From assembly GCF_907165045.1 (NCBI RefSeq), contig NZ_CAJRAU010000002.1:434001-498000 (forward strand): 64,000 nt of DNA, read 5' to 3'. This document shows, one piece after another, positions 8,668 to 17,989 of this stretch. The notes under the pieces are model-generated. The model did no database searches. It was not told where the DNA came from and was given only the letters and a program-made list of their open reading frames with translations. The stretch is from Dyadobacter linearis. GTDB lineage: Bacteria > Bacteroidota > Bacteroidia > Cytophagales > Spirosomataceae. A program made the translations under genes and the position numbers. Each line of letters starts with the position of its first letter. Within the stretch, counting starts at the first letter, position 1.

Positions 8668-8694
8668 AGCCCCGCTTACTGCGGGGCTTTTTTT
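8668..8694 (+). terminator. Rho-independent terminator after the ferredoxin gene
   Basis: An 8-bp perfect stem, AGCCCCGC / GCGGGGCT, with a 5-base loop is followed directly by a run of T residues, 24 bases after the ferredoxin stop codon. Confidence 0.9.
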
Positions 8695-8909
8695 GTGCCT
8701 ATTGTATTCCTAAATGGCATTATAATAATAAAATTTCTTAATAAGTATGCGACGTGTCGGTAAATAATATTCTGTATATCATCACTAACACAGAATATTA
8801 GTTTAGGACAAGAAATAGGTATAAATGGCATTATTATGTTTCAAAAACTTTAAAAAACTGTAAAAAAACATGATAATTGTATTTTTCCAGATAAAATCTT
8901 GTGTCTTTA
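8695..8909. other. AT-rich intergenic stretch before the porin gene
   Basis: With the terminator and promoter on either side, this forms a 345-base gap between the ferredoxin and porin genes. It is strongly AT-rich and has no credible reading frame. It contains two copies of a taaatggcatta string (about 8710 and 8822), which may be coincidental or a regulator site. Confidence 0.4.
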
Positions 8910-8940
8910 TTTGAAAAATATAATTAATAGATAATATTTG
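8910..8940 (+). promoter_or_regulatory. Predicted promoter of the porin-amt unit
   Basis: TTTG at 8910-8913 is followed after 19 bases by AATATTTG at 8933-8940, which matches the Bacteroidota TTTG-N19-TAnnTTTG pattern at all but one base. Transcription would start about 45 bases before the porin ATG at 8990. Confidence 0.5.
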
Positions 8941-8989
8941 ATCTACAATTACAGCCGGAAAGTAGTCCTCACTTAAACAGAATATAATT

Positions 8990-10189
8990 ATGAAAAAAGT
9001 CTATTGTACAGTATTATCTTTGATGATCTCGTTTTTGGGTTTTGCGAAGTCGGGAGAAGACAAGACGATTATGAAAGCTGATACAATTGTTGCCGTTGAA
9101 GTGGACGAGGAAGAAGGAAAAGGAGCATTTGCCTTTTCCGGGTATCTGGATTCATATTATATGGCCAACTTCAACAAGCCTGCGTCACGGTCCAACATGG
9201 GCGCAACCAATGCAAGGGTTTTTGATCAGAGATCAGGACAATTCTCGCTGGGACTCGTGCAGGCGAAAGTAGCTTACACTAATGCAAAGTCTGAGGCGGT
9301 AGTCGATCTTTCGTTCGGACCTAATGCGAATATGGGTAACTACGGAAATGCATTGTTCAGCACCGCACTTGCTATCAAACAAGCTTATTTCACCTACAAA
9401 TTCACAGACAAATTTTCGATGACCGCGGGGCAGTTCGGAACGCACATTGGATATGAAGTGATCGACGCACCGGCCAACTTCAACTACTCCCTCTCGAACC
9501 TGTTCAACAATGGTCCATTTTACCACGCCGGTTTGAAAGCAACCTATGCTTTTTCCGACAGGGCTTCTTTAATGGTTGGGGTCGTTAACAATGTGGATGG
9601 ACTCGGTGATAACAACCGCAAAAAAGGATTTATCAGCCAGCTGTACTTCAAGCCGGTCGACAACTGGAACGTGTACATCAACTACATCGGAAGTAACGAA
9701 GCAAATCCTGACACCGTCACATTCGAAGAACCGAAAGCTTTTTACCAGGTACTTGACCTTGCCACCAGCTTCCAGGTAAGTGACAATTTCCTTCTTGGTC
9801 TAAATGCCGCATACGGAAGCCAGAAGGGTGATTTCCAGGGTTTTGGCGGTCCTGAGGCTGCAAAAACCTGGGGTGGTGTAGCCGTTTATGCCAACTCTGC
9901 TATCACTGATAACTTCGGTATCGGCGCTCGTTACGAATATTTCACCAATGACAGCGGCGTACGTGGTTTGCTAACCAGAGCTGGAATGGGAACAAGTGTG
10001 AATTCAGTAACATTGACAGGTAACATCAGCCTGGCTGACGGACACATTCTTGTTAAACCTGAGTTCCGTCTTGATGCTTATCCGAAAGTGGCAGGTTCAG
10101 GAGAAGAGCAGCAGTTTGAAGATTCTGACGGCAACTTCACGAAAAACAGCCAGACAACATTCGGTCTAGCTTTCATTTACAAATTCTAA
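8990..10189 (+). CDS. Outer-membrane beta-barrel porin (OmpL-like)
   Basis: A 399-residue exported protein. After a signal peptide (KKVYCTVLSLMISFLGFAKS) and a short acidic linker comes a barrel domain beginning AFSGYLDSYYMANFNKP, with alternating hydrophobic strands such as VAYTNAKSEAVVDLSF and FSMTAGQFGTHIGYEV. It ends in FGLAFIYKF, the terminal aromatic typical of BAM-assembled barrels. It matches the Bacteroidota porin family called putative beta-barrel porin-2/OmpL-like. It lies 47 bases before the amt gene with no terminator between, so it is probably the outer-membrane route for ammonium or small nitrogen compounds feeding Amt. That substrate is inferred from context only. Confidence 0.82.
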   Translation: MKKVYCTVLSLMISFLGFAKSGEDKTIMKADTIVAVEVDEEEGKGAFAFSGYLDSYYMANFNKPASRSNMGATNARVFDQRSGQFSLGLVQAKVAYTNAKSEAVVDLSFGPNANMGNYGNALFSTALAIKQAYFTYKFTDKFSMTAGQFGTHIGYEVIDAPANFNYSLSNLFNNGPFYHAGLKATYAFSDRASLMVGVVNNVDGLGDNNRKKGFISQLYFKPVDNWNVYINYIGSNEANPDTVTFEEPKAFYQVLDLATSFQVSDNFLLGLNAAYGSQKGDFQGFGGPEAAKTWGGVAVYANSAITDNFGIGARYEYFTNDSGVRGLLTRAGMGTSVNSVTLTGNISLADGHILVKPEFRLDAYPKVAGSGEEQQFEDSDGNFTKNSQTTFGLAFIYKF

Positions 10190-10236
10190 TATTCTACAAC
10201 ATACCTTCTTAATCAATATCATAACAATTTACTAAA

Positions 10237-11556
10237 ATGGAAAAACGTAATTTCGTCCCATTAATCATTCTATTGGCAATCAGCATCTTAGGTGTTTTTG
10301 TGCCAAATGTACCGACCCAAATTGTCACCGAAGGGGTAAACGGCGGTGATACAGCGTGGCTGCTTGTTTCTGCGGCGCTGGTACTATTAATGACGCCAGG
10401 TCTTGCTTATTTCTACGGCGGGATGGTGAATAACAAAAACGTGATCTCGACAATGCTTCAAAGCTTCATAGCAATGGGCGTAATCAGTGTTCTTTGGGTT
10501 GTAGTTGGTTTTAGTCTTGCATTTGGTGACGATATGGGCGGGTTTATCGGTAATCCGATGACTCACTTTATGTTCAAAGGAGTATTGGACGGGCCGATCT
10601 GGGGAACGATTCCTTTCGGATTGTTCGCAATGTTCCAAATGAAGTTTGCGGTGATCACACCTGCATTAGTAACTGGTTCAATGGCTGAGCGTGTCAATTT
10701 CCGTTCTTACGTATTATTTATTATCCTTTTCTGTCTTTTTATCTACTCTCCATTGGCTCACATGACGTGGCACGCAGATGGTATCCTATTCAAAATGGGT
10801 GTGCTTGACTTTGCAGGTGGAACTGTGGTACACATGTCTGCTGGCTGGGCTGCTTTGGCAGGTGCGCTTTATCTGAAAAGACGTAAATCGTTGCTGGAAG
10901 ATCACGTATTGCCTCCTGCTAACATTCCTTTCGTTCTTTTGGGAACTGGTTTGCTTTGGTTCGGATGGTTTGGATTCAATGCAGGATCTGCGCTTGCAGC
11001 AAGTCCGCTGGCTGTTTCGGCTTTCGCTACTACAAATACTGCTGCTGGTGCGGCTGGCTTGTCATGGGTACTTTTTGATGCTGCAAAAGGCAAGAAGGTT
11101 TCAGCGCTTGGATTTTGTATCGGTGCGGTTGTAGGTTTGGTTGCGATCACCCCTGCAGCGGGTTTTGTAACTGTTCCGGCAGCACTTTTCATCGGTACCG
11201 TCGCTTCGATCATCAGTAACTATGTAGCTCACCTGCGCACCCGTTCTACTTTGGACGATACACTGGATGTATTTCCTTGCCACGGTGTTGGTGGTATGGT
11301 TGGTATGTTGATGACCGGGATTTTCGCAACGAGCGGCATTAACCCGCTGGTTACCGATCAAGGTCTTGCTTTCGGTGAAACGAAATTGTTTATCAACCAC
11401 GTGATTGCATTGGTAGGTGTTTCCGCATTCGCATTTGCAGGTTCATTCCTTCTTTTGAAAATTACCGATCTCATTCTGCCGCTACGTGTTTCTGAACAGG
11501 ATGAAAAAACTGGTCTTGATGTTAGTCAGCACGATGAGTTCTTGGTGGAAGCTTAA
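10237..11556 (+). CDS. amt: Ammonium transporter Amt
   Basis: A 439-residue polytopic membrane protein of the Amt/MEP/Rh family. After a signal-like first segment (FVPLIILLAISILGVFVP) come about 11 membrane helices. Family marks include TPGLAYFYGGMV, GPIWGTIPFGLFAMFQMKFAVITPALVTG, the signature DFAGGTVVHMSAGWAAL with the first pore His, and CHGVGGMVGMLMTGIFA with the second pore His region. It conducts ammonium/ammonia across the inner membrane. No PII (glnK) gene is adjacent, which is unusual because amt and glnK are often linked. It probably shares a transcript with the upstream porin and ends in a clear terminator. The nearby GSIII and GSII genes would use the imported ammonium. Confidence 0.96.
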   Translation: MEKRNFVPLIILLAISILGVFVPNVPTQIVTEGVNGGDTAWLLVSAALVLLMTPGLAYFYGGMVNNKNVISTMLQSFIAMGVISVLWVVVGFSLAFGDDMGGFIGNPMTHFMFKGVLDGPIWGTIPFGLFAMFQMKFAVITPALVTGSMAERVNFRSYVLFIILFCLFIYSPLAHMTWHADGILFKMGVLDFAGGTVVHMSAGWAALAGALYLKRRKSLLEDHVLPPANIPFVLLGTGLLWFGWFGFNAGSALAASPLAVSAFATTNTAAGAAGLSWVLFDAAKGKKVSALGFCIGAVVGLVAITPAAGFVTVPAALFIGTVASIISNYVAHLRTRSTLDDTLDVFPCHGVGGMVGMLMTGIFATSGINPLVTDQGLAFGETKLFINHVIALVGVSAFAFAGSFLLLKITDLILPLRVSEQDEKTGLDVSQHDEFLVEA

Positions 11557-11580
11557 TAAAGTTAACAACATTAACAAAAG

Positions 11581-11609
11581 CAGCCCGGCCAGATGGTCGG
11601 GCTGTTTTT
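11581..11609 (+). terminator. Rho-independent terminator after amt
   Basis: A stem CAGCCCGGCC / GGTCGGGCTG with a 4-base AGAT loop and one G-T pair is followed by TTTTTG, 24 bases after the amt stop codon. Confidence 0.88.
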
Positions 11610-11809
11610 GTTAGAAAGTGTTCATAGTCGGTGTCCAGTATGTTGGCAAGATTAGGATCCGGTCAAACTCGCGACAAACGTTGATCGAATCGCATTGATT
11701 GGGAGAGAACCGATTATTAGATATTGTTTGCTTAAATGTGAATGAATTAGTAAAGAATGTTAGTTTGGGTGACAAACCAATTATTATATCATGTTGGTGT
11801 GAGTAACTA
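11610..11809. other. Intergenic stretch without a recognised gene
   Basis: Between the amt terminator and the repeat array there is about 200 bases of AT-rich sequence. A short leftward open frame here has no recognisable composition or homology-like motif and is not called. Confidence 0.5.
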
Positions 11810-11923
11810 CCGTTGACTGAAGTCAACGGGTATTGATTTTAATATCGAAACATTCCCCTAAAACCAACGCACGCCGACCAAAGTCGGCTATCCCAGTCAA
11901 TACCCGTCGACTTCAGTCGACGG
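11810..11923. repeat. REPIN-like unit 1
   Basis: The left palindrome (CCGTTGACT GA AGTCAACGG) is at 11810-11829, the inner hairpin (GCCGAC CAAA GTCGGC) at 11873-11888, and the right palindrome (CCGTCGACT TC AGTCGACGG) at 11904-11923. The left palindrome plus GTATTGA is mirrored by TCAATACC plus the right palindrome, so the whole unit can fold into one long stem. Confidence 0.85.
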
Positions 11924-12045
11924 CGAAGAATAATGCGAATGGATTGATTATTATTTGGGAGCATTCTGAGAGCGACAAATGCAGGCAAAGTCAGCCGTTT
12001 TCGGTCACCGTTTGATGATTGAATTTCTTGGGGGTTGGGTAACTA

Positions 12046-12160
12046 CCGTTGACTGAAGTCAACGGGCATTGATTGTAATATCGAAACATTCCCCTAAAAA
12101 CCTACAAACGCCGACCAAAGTCGGCTATCCCAGTCAATACCCGTCGACTTCAGTCGACGG
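12046..12160. repeat. REPIN-like unit 2
   Basis: Palindromes lie at 12046-12065 and 12141-12160, with the same inner GCCGAC/GTCGGC hairpin between them. It differs from unit 1 mainly in the flank of the left palindrome (GGCATTGA for GGTATTGA) and a few central bases. Confidence 0.85.
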
Positions 12161-12282
12161 AAAAGAATAATGCGAATGGATTGGTTTTTTATTGCGGAGC
12201 ATTCTCAGAGCGACAAATGCACACAAAGCCGGCCGTTCTCAGTCACCGTTAATGATTGAATTCGTACAAGCGCGAGTACCTA

Positions 12283-12397
12283 CCGTTGACTGAAGTCAAC
12301 GGGTATTGACTCTAGTATCGAAACATTCCCCTAAAAACATGCAAACGCCGACCAAAGTCGGCCGTTCCCATCAATACCCGTCGACTTCAGTCGACGG
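12283..12397. repeat. REPIN-like unit 3
   Basis: Palindromes lie at 12283-12302 and 12378-12397. The inner hairpin is kept, but the bases after it diverge (GGCCGTTCCCATC for GGCTATCCCAGTC). It ends just beyond the mtaB stop codon, so its hairpins may also end mtaB transcription. Confidence 0.83.
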
Positions 12398-12415
12398 AAA
12401 AGACATAAAGGGATG

Positions 12416-13744
12416 CTAATGCACCAATATCTCCTCTGCAATTTCCGTGACCTCCATAAGTCCCTCGCTATTAATATGATCGTAGCGAATTTCCTTGGTC
12501 TCATTAATAAGCAGCGGGTCATATTTCACCGCAACTCTCACATAATTTTCAGTGAAGCCGAGCATCTGGCCGTTCTGAATCTCATCTTCAAAAAGGACGG
12601 TTCCCGTTTTTCCGATCTGGCTGTCGTAGAATGCCCTTCTTTTTTTGTCAGATAAAATATGCAGCATCTTTGAACGGTCGGCTCTGATGTTTTTAGGAAC
12701 GATCGGTCTGATTTCCAGCGCAGCTGTATTCTCTCTTTCAGAATAAGTAAAAACGTGAAGGTAGGAAATATCTAGTTCGTTTAGAAAGCGGTACGACTCT
12801 TCAAACAGCTCCTGCGTTTCTCCGGGGTGACCAACAATCACGTCGACACCGATGCAGCAATTCGGCATCAGCGCCTTGATCGCAGCGACGCGCTCGGTAT
12901 AAAGTTCTCTTTTGTAGCGACGTTTCATCAGCCCCAAAACCCTATTGGAACCGGATTGTAACGGGATATGGAAATGTGGTACAAATCGTTTGGATTGCGC
13001 TACAAAAGAAATTATCTCGTCAGTGAGCAGGTTTGGTTCAATAGAAGAAATCCTGAAACGCTCGATACCTTCCACCTCGTCCAGCGCTTTAACCAAATCA
13101 AGGAAAGTCTCTTTCTTTACGCCATTCTGAATACCAAAATCGCCGATATTCACGCCGGTTAACACAATCTCTTTCACATCGCGCGCGGCAATATCCCGGG
13201 CTGCATTGATAATATTTTCAATCGTATCCGACCGGCTTTTCCCTCTTGCAAGCGGGATTGTGCAATAGGAGCAAGGGTAGTCGCAACCGTCCTGCACTTT
13301 CAGGAAAGTGCGTGTGCGGTCATTTAATGAATAGGAAGTATGGTATTCGACCGCCTGGTCAATGTGCGAGGCTAGTACTCTGGCAGGTTGTCCGGCTGGT
13401 GTTTTCTCGAAGGTATCTACCAGATCGGCGAGACGGAATTTTTCAGCCGCTCCCAACACTGCATCTACACCTGGAATTTCTGAAATTTCCTGCGGTTTAA
13501 GCTGGGCATAGCAACCAATTATCGCCACAAACCCATCCGGATTGATCTTTTGCGCCTCCCGAACGATCTTGCGACACTTCTTATCCGCATTCTCGGTTAC
13601 CGAGCAGGTATTGATTATAAAAACATCGGGATTTTCATTGAATTCTACCCGTGAATGCCCCTTCGCCTCAAATAAACGCGCTATCGAAGAACTTTCAGAA
13701 TAGTTGAGCTTACAGCCCAGTGTATAAAATGCAACTTTTTTCAT
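12416..13744 (-). CDS. mtaB: tRNA t6A37 methylthiotransferase MtaB
   Basis: A 442-residue radical-SAM methylthiotransferase. The N-terminal UPF0004 domain supplies three cluster cysteines (YTLGCKLNYSES with Cys11, IINTCSV, IIGCYAQ). The radical-SAM core has DGCDYPCSYCTIPLARGKSR with the CxxxCxxC motif at about residue 155. A TRAM-like RNA-binding domain ends the protein (GTVLFEDEIQNGQMLGFTENYV). The LGCKLN and GKSRS variants are those of MtaB rather than MiaB or RimO. It adds a methylthio group to t6A37 in tRNAs reading ANN codons. The product is full length. Its 3' end abuts the REPIN-like array, and the next leftward gene upstream starts at 15617. Confidence 0.93.
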   Translation of the reverse strand: MKKVAFYTLGCKLNYSESSSIARLFEAKGHSRVEFNENPDVFIINTCSVTENADKKCRKIVREAQKINPDGFVAIIGCYAQLKPQEISEIPGVDAVLGAAEKFRLADLVDTFEKTPAGQPARVLASHIDQAVEYHTSYSLNDRTRTFLKVQDGCDYPCSYCTIPLARGKSRSDTIENIINAARDIAARDVKEIVLTGVNIGDFGIQNGVKKETFLDLVKALDEVEGIERFRISSIEPNLLTDEIISFVAQSKRFVPHFHIPLQSGSNRVLGLMKRRYKRELYTERVAAIKALMPNCCIGVDVIVGHPGETQELFEESYRFLNELDISYLHVFTYSERENTAALEIRPIVPKNIRADRSKMLHILSDKKRRAFYDSQIGKTGTVLFEDEIQNGQMLGFTENYVRVAVKYDPLLINETKEIRYDHINSEGLMEVTEIAEEILVH

Positions 13745-13781
13745 TTCCTAAAAATATCCGGCAAAAATACGGCTTTTATCC

Positions 13782-15617
13782 TCAACGCCTGATATAATCC
13801 CCAAAAGATGCTTGCAAATAAGCCTTAGCGAGTTTTTCTTCTTCTGCATTCAATGCGCCTTCCCGTTCCGTAATATTGCCGCCCAGGTTGTCCCTGACCA
13901 GAAATCCGCCCGGCCGCACCCAGCCCAATCCATTATTAAATGCGAAATACGCAAACGATTTGCGGTCTTTGTTGAATATGTCGCTGGTCCATTGAAACGC
14001 ATTGGGGTCTAATTTTAGCTGGCCCAGCAACGTAGCGGCCAGGTCGGTTTGCGAACATAGTGCATTCACTTTTATCTTATGTGAAGTAAGCGCGCCGCCC
14101 AGCCAGAGCATAGGTATATGAAATTCGCCTGTTTTGGCTTTTTGAGTGTATGGAAGCGGGTGACCATGATCGGCGACAATTACTATTAATGTATTGTCCC
14201 ACCACGGTTTTGTCTTGGCAGTTTTAATAAAATCACCAATCGCCGAATCGGTATAATGGTGTGCATTGAGAAACAGATGTTCGGGATCATTTCCGGGTAT
14301 AACCGTTTTCGCTGGTACCTCAAACGGTTCGTGGCTGCTCAATGTAAAAATCGTTGAAAAGAATGGTTGTTTTTCTTTATCCAAATCCTGCATTAACTTG
14401 TTCAGTACCACGTGGTCGTGGGCTCCCCATTTGGAATTCATATCTTCTTTTGCAAAATCACCTTTGTCAATAATCCTGTCAAAATTCTCTTGCAACAAAT
14501 ACGATTTCATATTGGCAAACTCGGTTTCACCTCCATAATAAAAGGAAGTTTTCCAGCCGTTCTTGCGAAATTCCTTCGGTAAGGAAGGTAGTGTAAGTGT
14601 TTTTTTAGGGGTTTTGATGATAGAATGCGTGGGCTGTGCGGGGTAACCGCTGAGAATTGCGACAATACCTTTATCGCTCCTATTTCCGCTGGCGTACATA
14701 TTTGTGAACAAGATACCCTCTTTCGAAAGCGAATCGAACTGCGGCGTGACGTTCTCCAACCCATTTAAACCCGACACTACCTTTGCTGTTAAACTCTCCC
14801 AGATAATAACAATCACGTTAATTTTGCCCGTAGTATCGACAAGCTGCTGGCGATCTCCCGACGTAGTATACAAGTCTCTAATCAGCGAATCTGCTTCGCT
14901 ATCATTATAATAGACAAAAGGATTTTTATTCGAATAGCCCGCGTTGATCATGGAGCTCATATAATTCCAGGGCACATTCACGGCGGCATAATTGGCAAAA
15001 CTTTTATCCGAAAAAAACACTGCACTTTCATTCATGGGCGCGAGCTGAAATCCGCCACGGATCGGAATGATCAAGCTAACTGTCAAAATCAAGAATGCCG
15101 GAATGGTATAAACGAACGCCGTTTTCTGAAAAAGTGGAACTGTGCGGCGAATAATTGTGCGGAGTACGGCAAGTGTTAAACCGATCAATACAATCATCAA
15201 TAGCAGCAGCGGAAGTACGGGAGCCGCACCCATTGAGGCGATTGCTTCGGCAGGTGTTTCGAGATAATGTAGAGAAGTAGTGTCAATGCGGAAACCCCAT
15301 GCTTTGAATAATTCCAGGTCAATAACTACTAGAACTGAAATTATAGCGCCTAATGTGTAACTATAAAACGTTAAAAACTTTTGGTACCAGGCTGATTTGT
15401 TAGCAGTAAATACCAGCAGCAGCGTAGGTATCAAAAGAATATATCCGGCAAAGGAAATGTCCATTTGCAAACCATGCATTGCGCTCTGTACCCATAGGAA
15501 CGGAGGAAGCTCGGCAGCTTTCTGGTAATGGTAAATGAAAAATATGACACGGAAAAGCTGGAAAAGTATGATCCAGCTAATCCCGTAAAGGGCAAAAAAT
15601 TCTAATCTCTTACGCAT
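13782..15617 (-). CDS. LTA-synthase-family membrane sulfatase/phosphotransferase
   Basis: A 611-residue inner-membrane protein. Five hydrophobic segments fill the first 190 residues (for example SWIILFQLFRVIFFI and VLPLLLLMIVLIGLTLAVL). A periplasmic alkaline-phosphatase/sulfatase-fold domain follows: INVIVIIWESLT with the metal Glu at about 274, YASGNRSDKGIVAILSGYP with the probable nucleophile Ser314, and VIVADHGHPLPY late in the domain. This is the LTA synthase/phosphoglycerol transferase architecture. In Gram-negative Bacteroidota such proteins are thought to add phospho-headgroups to envelope lipids or glycans; teichoic acid synthesis is not implied. It lies 37 bases upstream of mtaB on the same strand and could be cotranscribed. 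Confidence 0.87.
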   Translation of the reverse strand: MRKRLEFFALYGISWIILFQLFRVIFFIYHYQKAAELPPFLWVQSAMHGLQMDISFAGYILLIPTLLLVFTANKSAWYQKFLTFYSYTLGAIISVLVVIDLELFKAWGFRIDTTSLHYLETPAEAIASMGAAPVLPLLLLMIVLIGLTLAVLRTIIRRTVPLFQKTAFVYTIPAFLILTVSLIIPIRGGFQLAPMNESAVFFSDKSFANYAAVNVPWNYMSSMINAGYSNKNPFVYYNDSEADSLIRDLYTTSGDRQQLVDTTGKINVIVIIWESLTAKVVSGLNGLENVTPQFDSLSKEGILFTNMYASGNRSDKGIVAILSGYPAQPTHSIIKTPKKTLTLPSLPKEFRKNGWKTSFYYGGETEFANMKSYLLQENFDRIIDKGDFAKEDMNSKWGAHDHVVLNKLMQDLDKEKQPFFSTIFTLSSHEPFEVPAKTVIPGNDPEHLFLNAHHYTDSAIGDFIKTAKTKPWWDNTLIVIVADHGHPLPYTQKAKTGEFHIPMLWLGGALTSHKIKVNALCSQTDLAATLLGQLKLDPNAFQWTSDIFNKDRKSFAYFAFNNGLGWVRPGGFLVRDNLGGNITEREGALNAEEEKLAKAYLQASFGDYIRR

Positions 15618-15770
15618 TGGTGTCGGTCAAAAACTATCGCAAAGTTCCGAAAAATGGCGGAGAACTATCCTGCGGCGCAAAACTTAAATGCGAAAATGTA
15701 AACGTATATTGTCATCGCTATCCTTAAATATTTTATTTTGAGGAGATTTTGTATAACTGATTGAATAAAG

Positions 15771-17957
15771 ATGACTTTTCGTTCCAAGGCATTTGAAATT
15801 GCACAGGGCCGCGTTGCTCCGATATTGACCCCTCCGGCTGAAAGAGTTGCCGACTTGTATGGCATAAATACTTTTAGTGATGACGTTATGAAAACGCTGC
15901 TCTCTGCTGAGGCGTACGCGAAAGTTTCTAACGCAATCCGCTCAGGATCAACGATTGACAGGGAGGTGGCTGACGAGGTTTCCGCTGCTATGAAAAGCTG
16001 GGCAATATCGAAAGGCGCAACGCATTATACCCACTGGTTTCAGCCTTTGACAGGTACTACTGCCGAAAAGCACGACTCGTTTTTTGACCTCACCATCGAT
16101 GGAAAAGCCGTCGAAAAGTTCAAAGGGAGTGCATTGGTGCAGCAGGAACCTGACGCTTCTTCTTTTCCGAGCGGCGGTTTGCGGGCTACTTTTGAGGCCC
16201 GTGGCTACACAGGCTGGGACCCAAGCTCGCCTGCGTTTTTAATGGACAATGGGGCCGGAGGAAAGACTTTGTGTATTCCTTCTGTTTTCATTTCCTACAC
16301 CGGCGAGGCGCTCGATTATAAGGCTCCGTTGCTCAAATCGCTGGTTATGCTGGATAAAGCCGCTACTTCGGTTTGCCAGTTTTTTAACAGGGATGTAGAT
16401 AAAGTGACGCCGACGCTGGGTATCGAACAGGAATATTTCTTGGTTGATAAAGCGTTATACTATGCCCGTCCCGACCTGTTAATGGCGGGAAGGACAGTTT
16501 TTGGACACAGTCCCGCACGCGGGCAGCAACTCGACGATCACTATTTTGGATCAATTTCTCCCCGCGTAAATGCATTTATGGTGGATTTTGAGTTCGAAGC
16601 GTTGAAACTGGGTATTCCGGTTCGCACGCGACATAATGAAGTGGCCCCGGGACAATTTGAATGCGCGCCGACTTTTGAGGAAGTAAACCTCGCGATCGAC
16701 CATAATGCATTGCTGATGGACTTAATGCAGAAAATCGGCGACAAGCATAATTTCCAGGTACTTTTTCATGAAAAACCTTTTGCAGGTATTAATGGAAGCG
16801 GAAAGCACAATAACTGGTCCTTGTCCACAGATACCGGTATTAATTTGCTTGCGCCGACTTCAAAACCCAAAGAAAACCTGCGATTCCTCACCTTTTTGAT
16901 GAATGTAGTTAAAGCAGTTCACGACCACGCCGATTTACTCCGCGCTTCTATTTCTTCTGCTGGTAATGAGCACAGGCTGGGTGCCAACGAAGCGCCGCCG
17001 TCAATTGTGTCGGTATTTTTAGGAAATGAACTGACCAATATGCTCGAAGAGCTGGTTAGTAAAGGTGAGATTACGCTCGAAAAAGGTGAGAATTTTTACT
17101 ATAAATTAGGTATAACCCGCATTCCGAACCTCCAAAGGGATAATACGGACAGAAACCGGACCTCGCCTTTTTGTTTTACAGGAAATAAATTCGAATACCG
17201 CGCAGTAGGAAGCGCGCAAAACAGTGCCTCGCCTATGATCGTATTGAATACGATCGTTGCAAACCAGTTACTCGATTTCAAAAAGGAAATGGACGAGCGA
17301 CTTGCCGGTGGGGAAGAGAAAAAAGTAGCGACGGTTGAAATTCTGAAAAGGTACTTTACGGAATCGAAAGACATTCTGTTCGAAGGAAATGGTTATTCCG
17401 ATGAATGGATTCAAATGGCCAAGGAGCGCGGACTTAGCAATATCAAGGAAACATACGATGCGCTTTTTGCCTACAAAACCGACAAAACAATCGGCGTTTT
17501 TGAAAGGACCGGCGTTTTGAGTTCGAGGGAATTGCACGCGCGTTATGAGATCGAGCTTGAAAATTATGTTAAGAAATTACAGATCGAGTCGCGCGTAATA
17601 GGCGATCTGGCACTGAATCACATTGTTTCTACTGTTGTAAAATATCAGTTCAAACTGGCCCAAACTGCTCGCTCGCTGACCGACCTGGAAATGCTTGAAG
17701 AGGCGGCGCCGATTAAAGAGATTATCCGGGACATTTCCACGCATATTGTGATTATCAAACGTCTGGTGCACGAAATGACCGAGGGTAGAAAAAAAGCGAA
17801 CAATATTGAAGATCTGTATGAAAGAGCAAAATGCTACGGTTCCGAGGTAAAAGGCTTTTTTGAGGAGATACGTTATCACGCAGACAAACTTGAATTACTG
17901 ATCGATGATGAAGATTGGCCTTTGGCAAAATACCGCGAAATGCTATTTTTGGAATAA
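15771..17957 (+). CDS. glnN: Glutamine synthetase type III
   Basis: A 728-residue protein, the usual length of GSIII, first described from Bacteroides fragilis and about 1.6 times GSI. It makes glutamine from glutamate, ammonium and ATP in the cytoplasm. Diagnostic blocks are THYTHWFQPLTGTTAEKHDSF, the metal-site strand LGIEQEYFLVD, GINGSGKHNNWSLSTDTG, the SAGNEHRLGANEAPPSIVS loop, and NRTSPFCFTGNKFEYRAVGS. The ATG at 15771 gives the standard N-terminus. It is followed after 32 bases by an acidic small gene with no terminator between, and both end at a bidirectional terminator shared with the convergent GSII gene. Confidence 0.96.
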   Translation: MTFRSKAFEIAQGRVAPILTPPAERVADLYGINTFSDDVMKTLLSAEAYAKVSNAIRSGSTIDREVADEVSAAMKSWAISKGATHYTHWFQPLTGTTAEKHDSFFDLTIDGKAVEKFKGSALVQQEPDASSFPSGGLRATFEARGYTGWDPSSPAFLMDNGAGGKTLCIPSVFISYTGEALDYKAPLLKSLVMLDKAATSVCQFFNRDVDKVTPTLGIEQEYFLVDKALYYARPDLLMAGRTVFGHSPARGQQLDDHYFGSISPRVNAFMVDFEFEALKLGIPVRTRHNEVAPGQFECAPTFEEVNLAIDHNALLMDLMQKIGDKHNFQVLFHEKPFAGINGSGKHNNWSLSTDTGINLLAPTSKPKENLRFLTFLMNVVKAVHDHADLLRASISSAGNEHRLGANEAPPSIVSVFLGNELTNMLEELVSKGEITLEKGENFYYKLGITRIPNLQRDNTDRNRTSPFCFTGNKFEYRAVGSAQNSASPMIVLNTIVANQLLDFKKEMDERLAGGEEKKVATVEILKRYFTESKDILFEGNGYSDEWIQMAKERGLSNIKETYDALFAYKTDKTIGVFERTGVLSSRELHARYEIELENYVKKLQIESRVIGDLALNHIVSTVVKYQFKLAQTARSLTDLEMLEEAAPIKEIIRDISTHIVIIKRLVHEMTEGRKKANNIEDLYERAKCYGSEVKGFFEEIRYHADKLELLIDDEDWPLAKYREMLFLE

Positions 17958-17989
17958 ATTAGAATCAAATAAATTAATAAACTGAAACT

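Larger units (their letters stand above)
11810..12397. repeat. Array of three REPIN-like inverted repeats, about 237-bp period
   Basis: Three copies of a 114-115 bp inverted-repeat unit start at 11810, 12046 and 12283 and are separated by two similar spacers of about 122 bp (11924-12045 and 12161-12282). The array fills the gap between amt and mtaB and ends 18 bases before the mtaB stop codon. Each unit has two 20-nt palindromic ends of opposite orientation and a small GCCGAC/GTCGGC hairpin inside. This layout matches REPIN elements (paired REP palindromes). No RAYT transposase gene is present in the window. Confidence 0.85.

Noticed and set aside
11833-12015. Short open frame across the REPIN-like array
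   Set aside because: It is a translation of repeat sequence and is not kept in the other two copies.
11810-12397. CRISPR-like array
   Set aside because: Only three copies with a 237-bp period, palindromic units and similar spacers; CRISPR repeats are short with unique spacers, and no cas genes are present.
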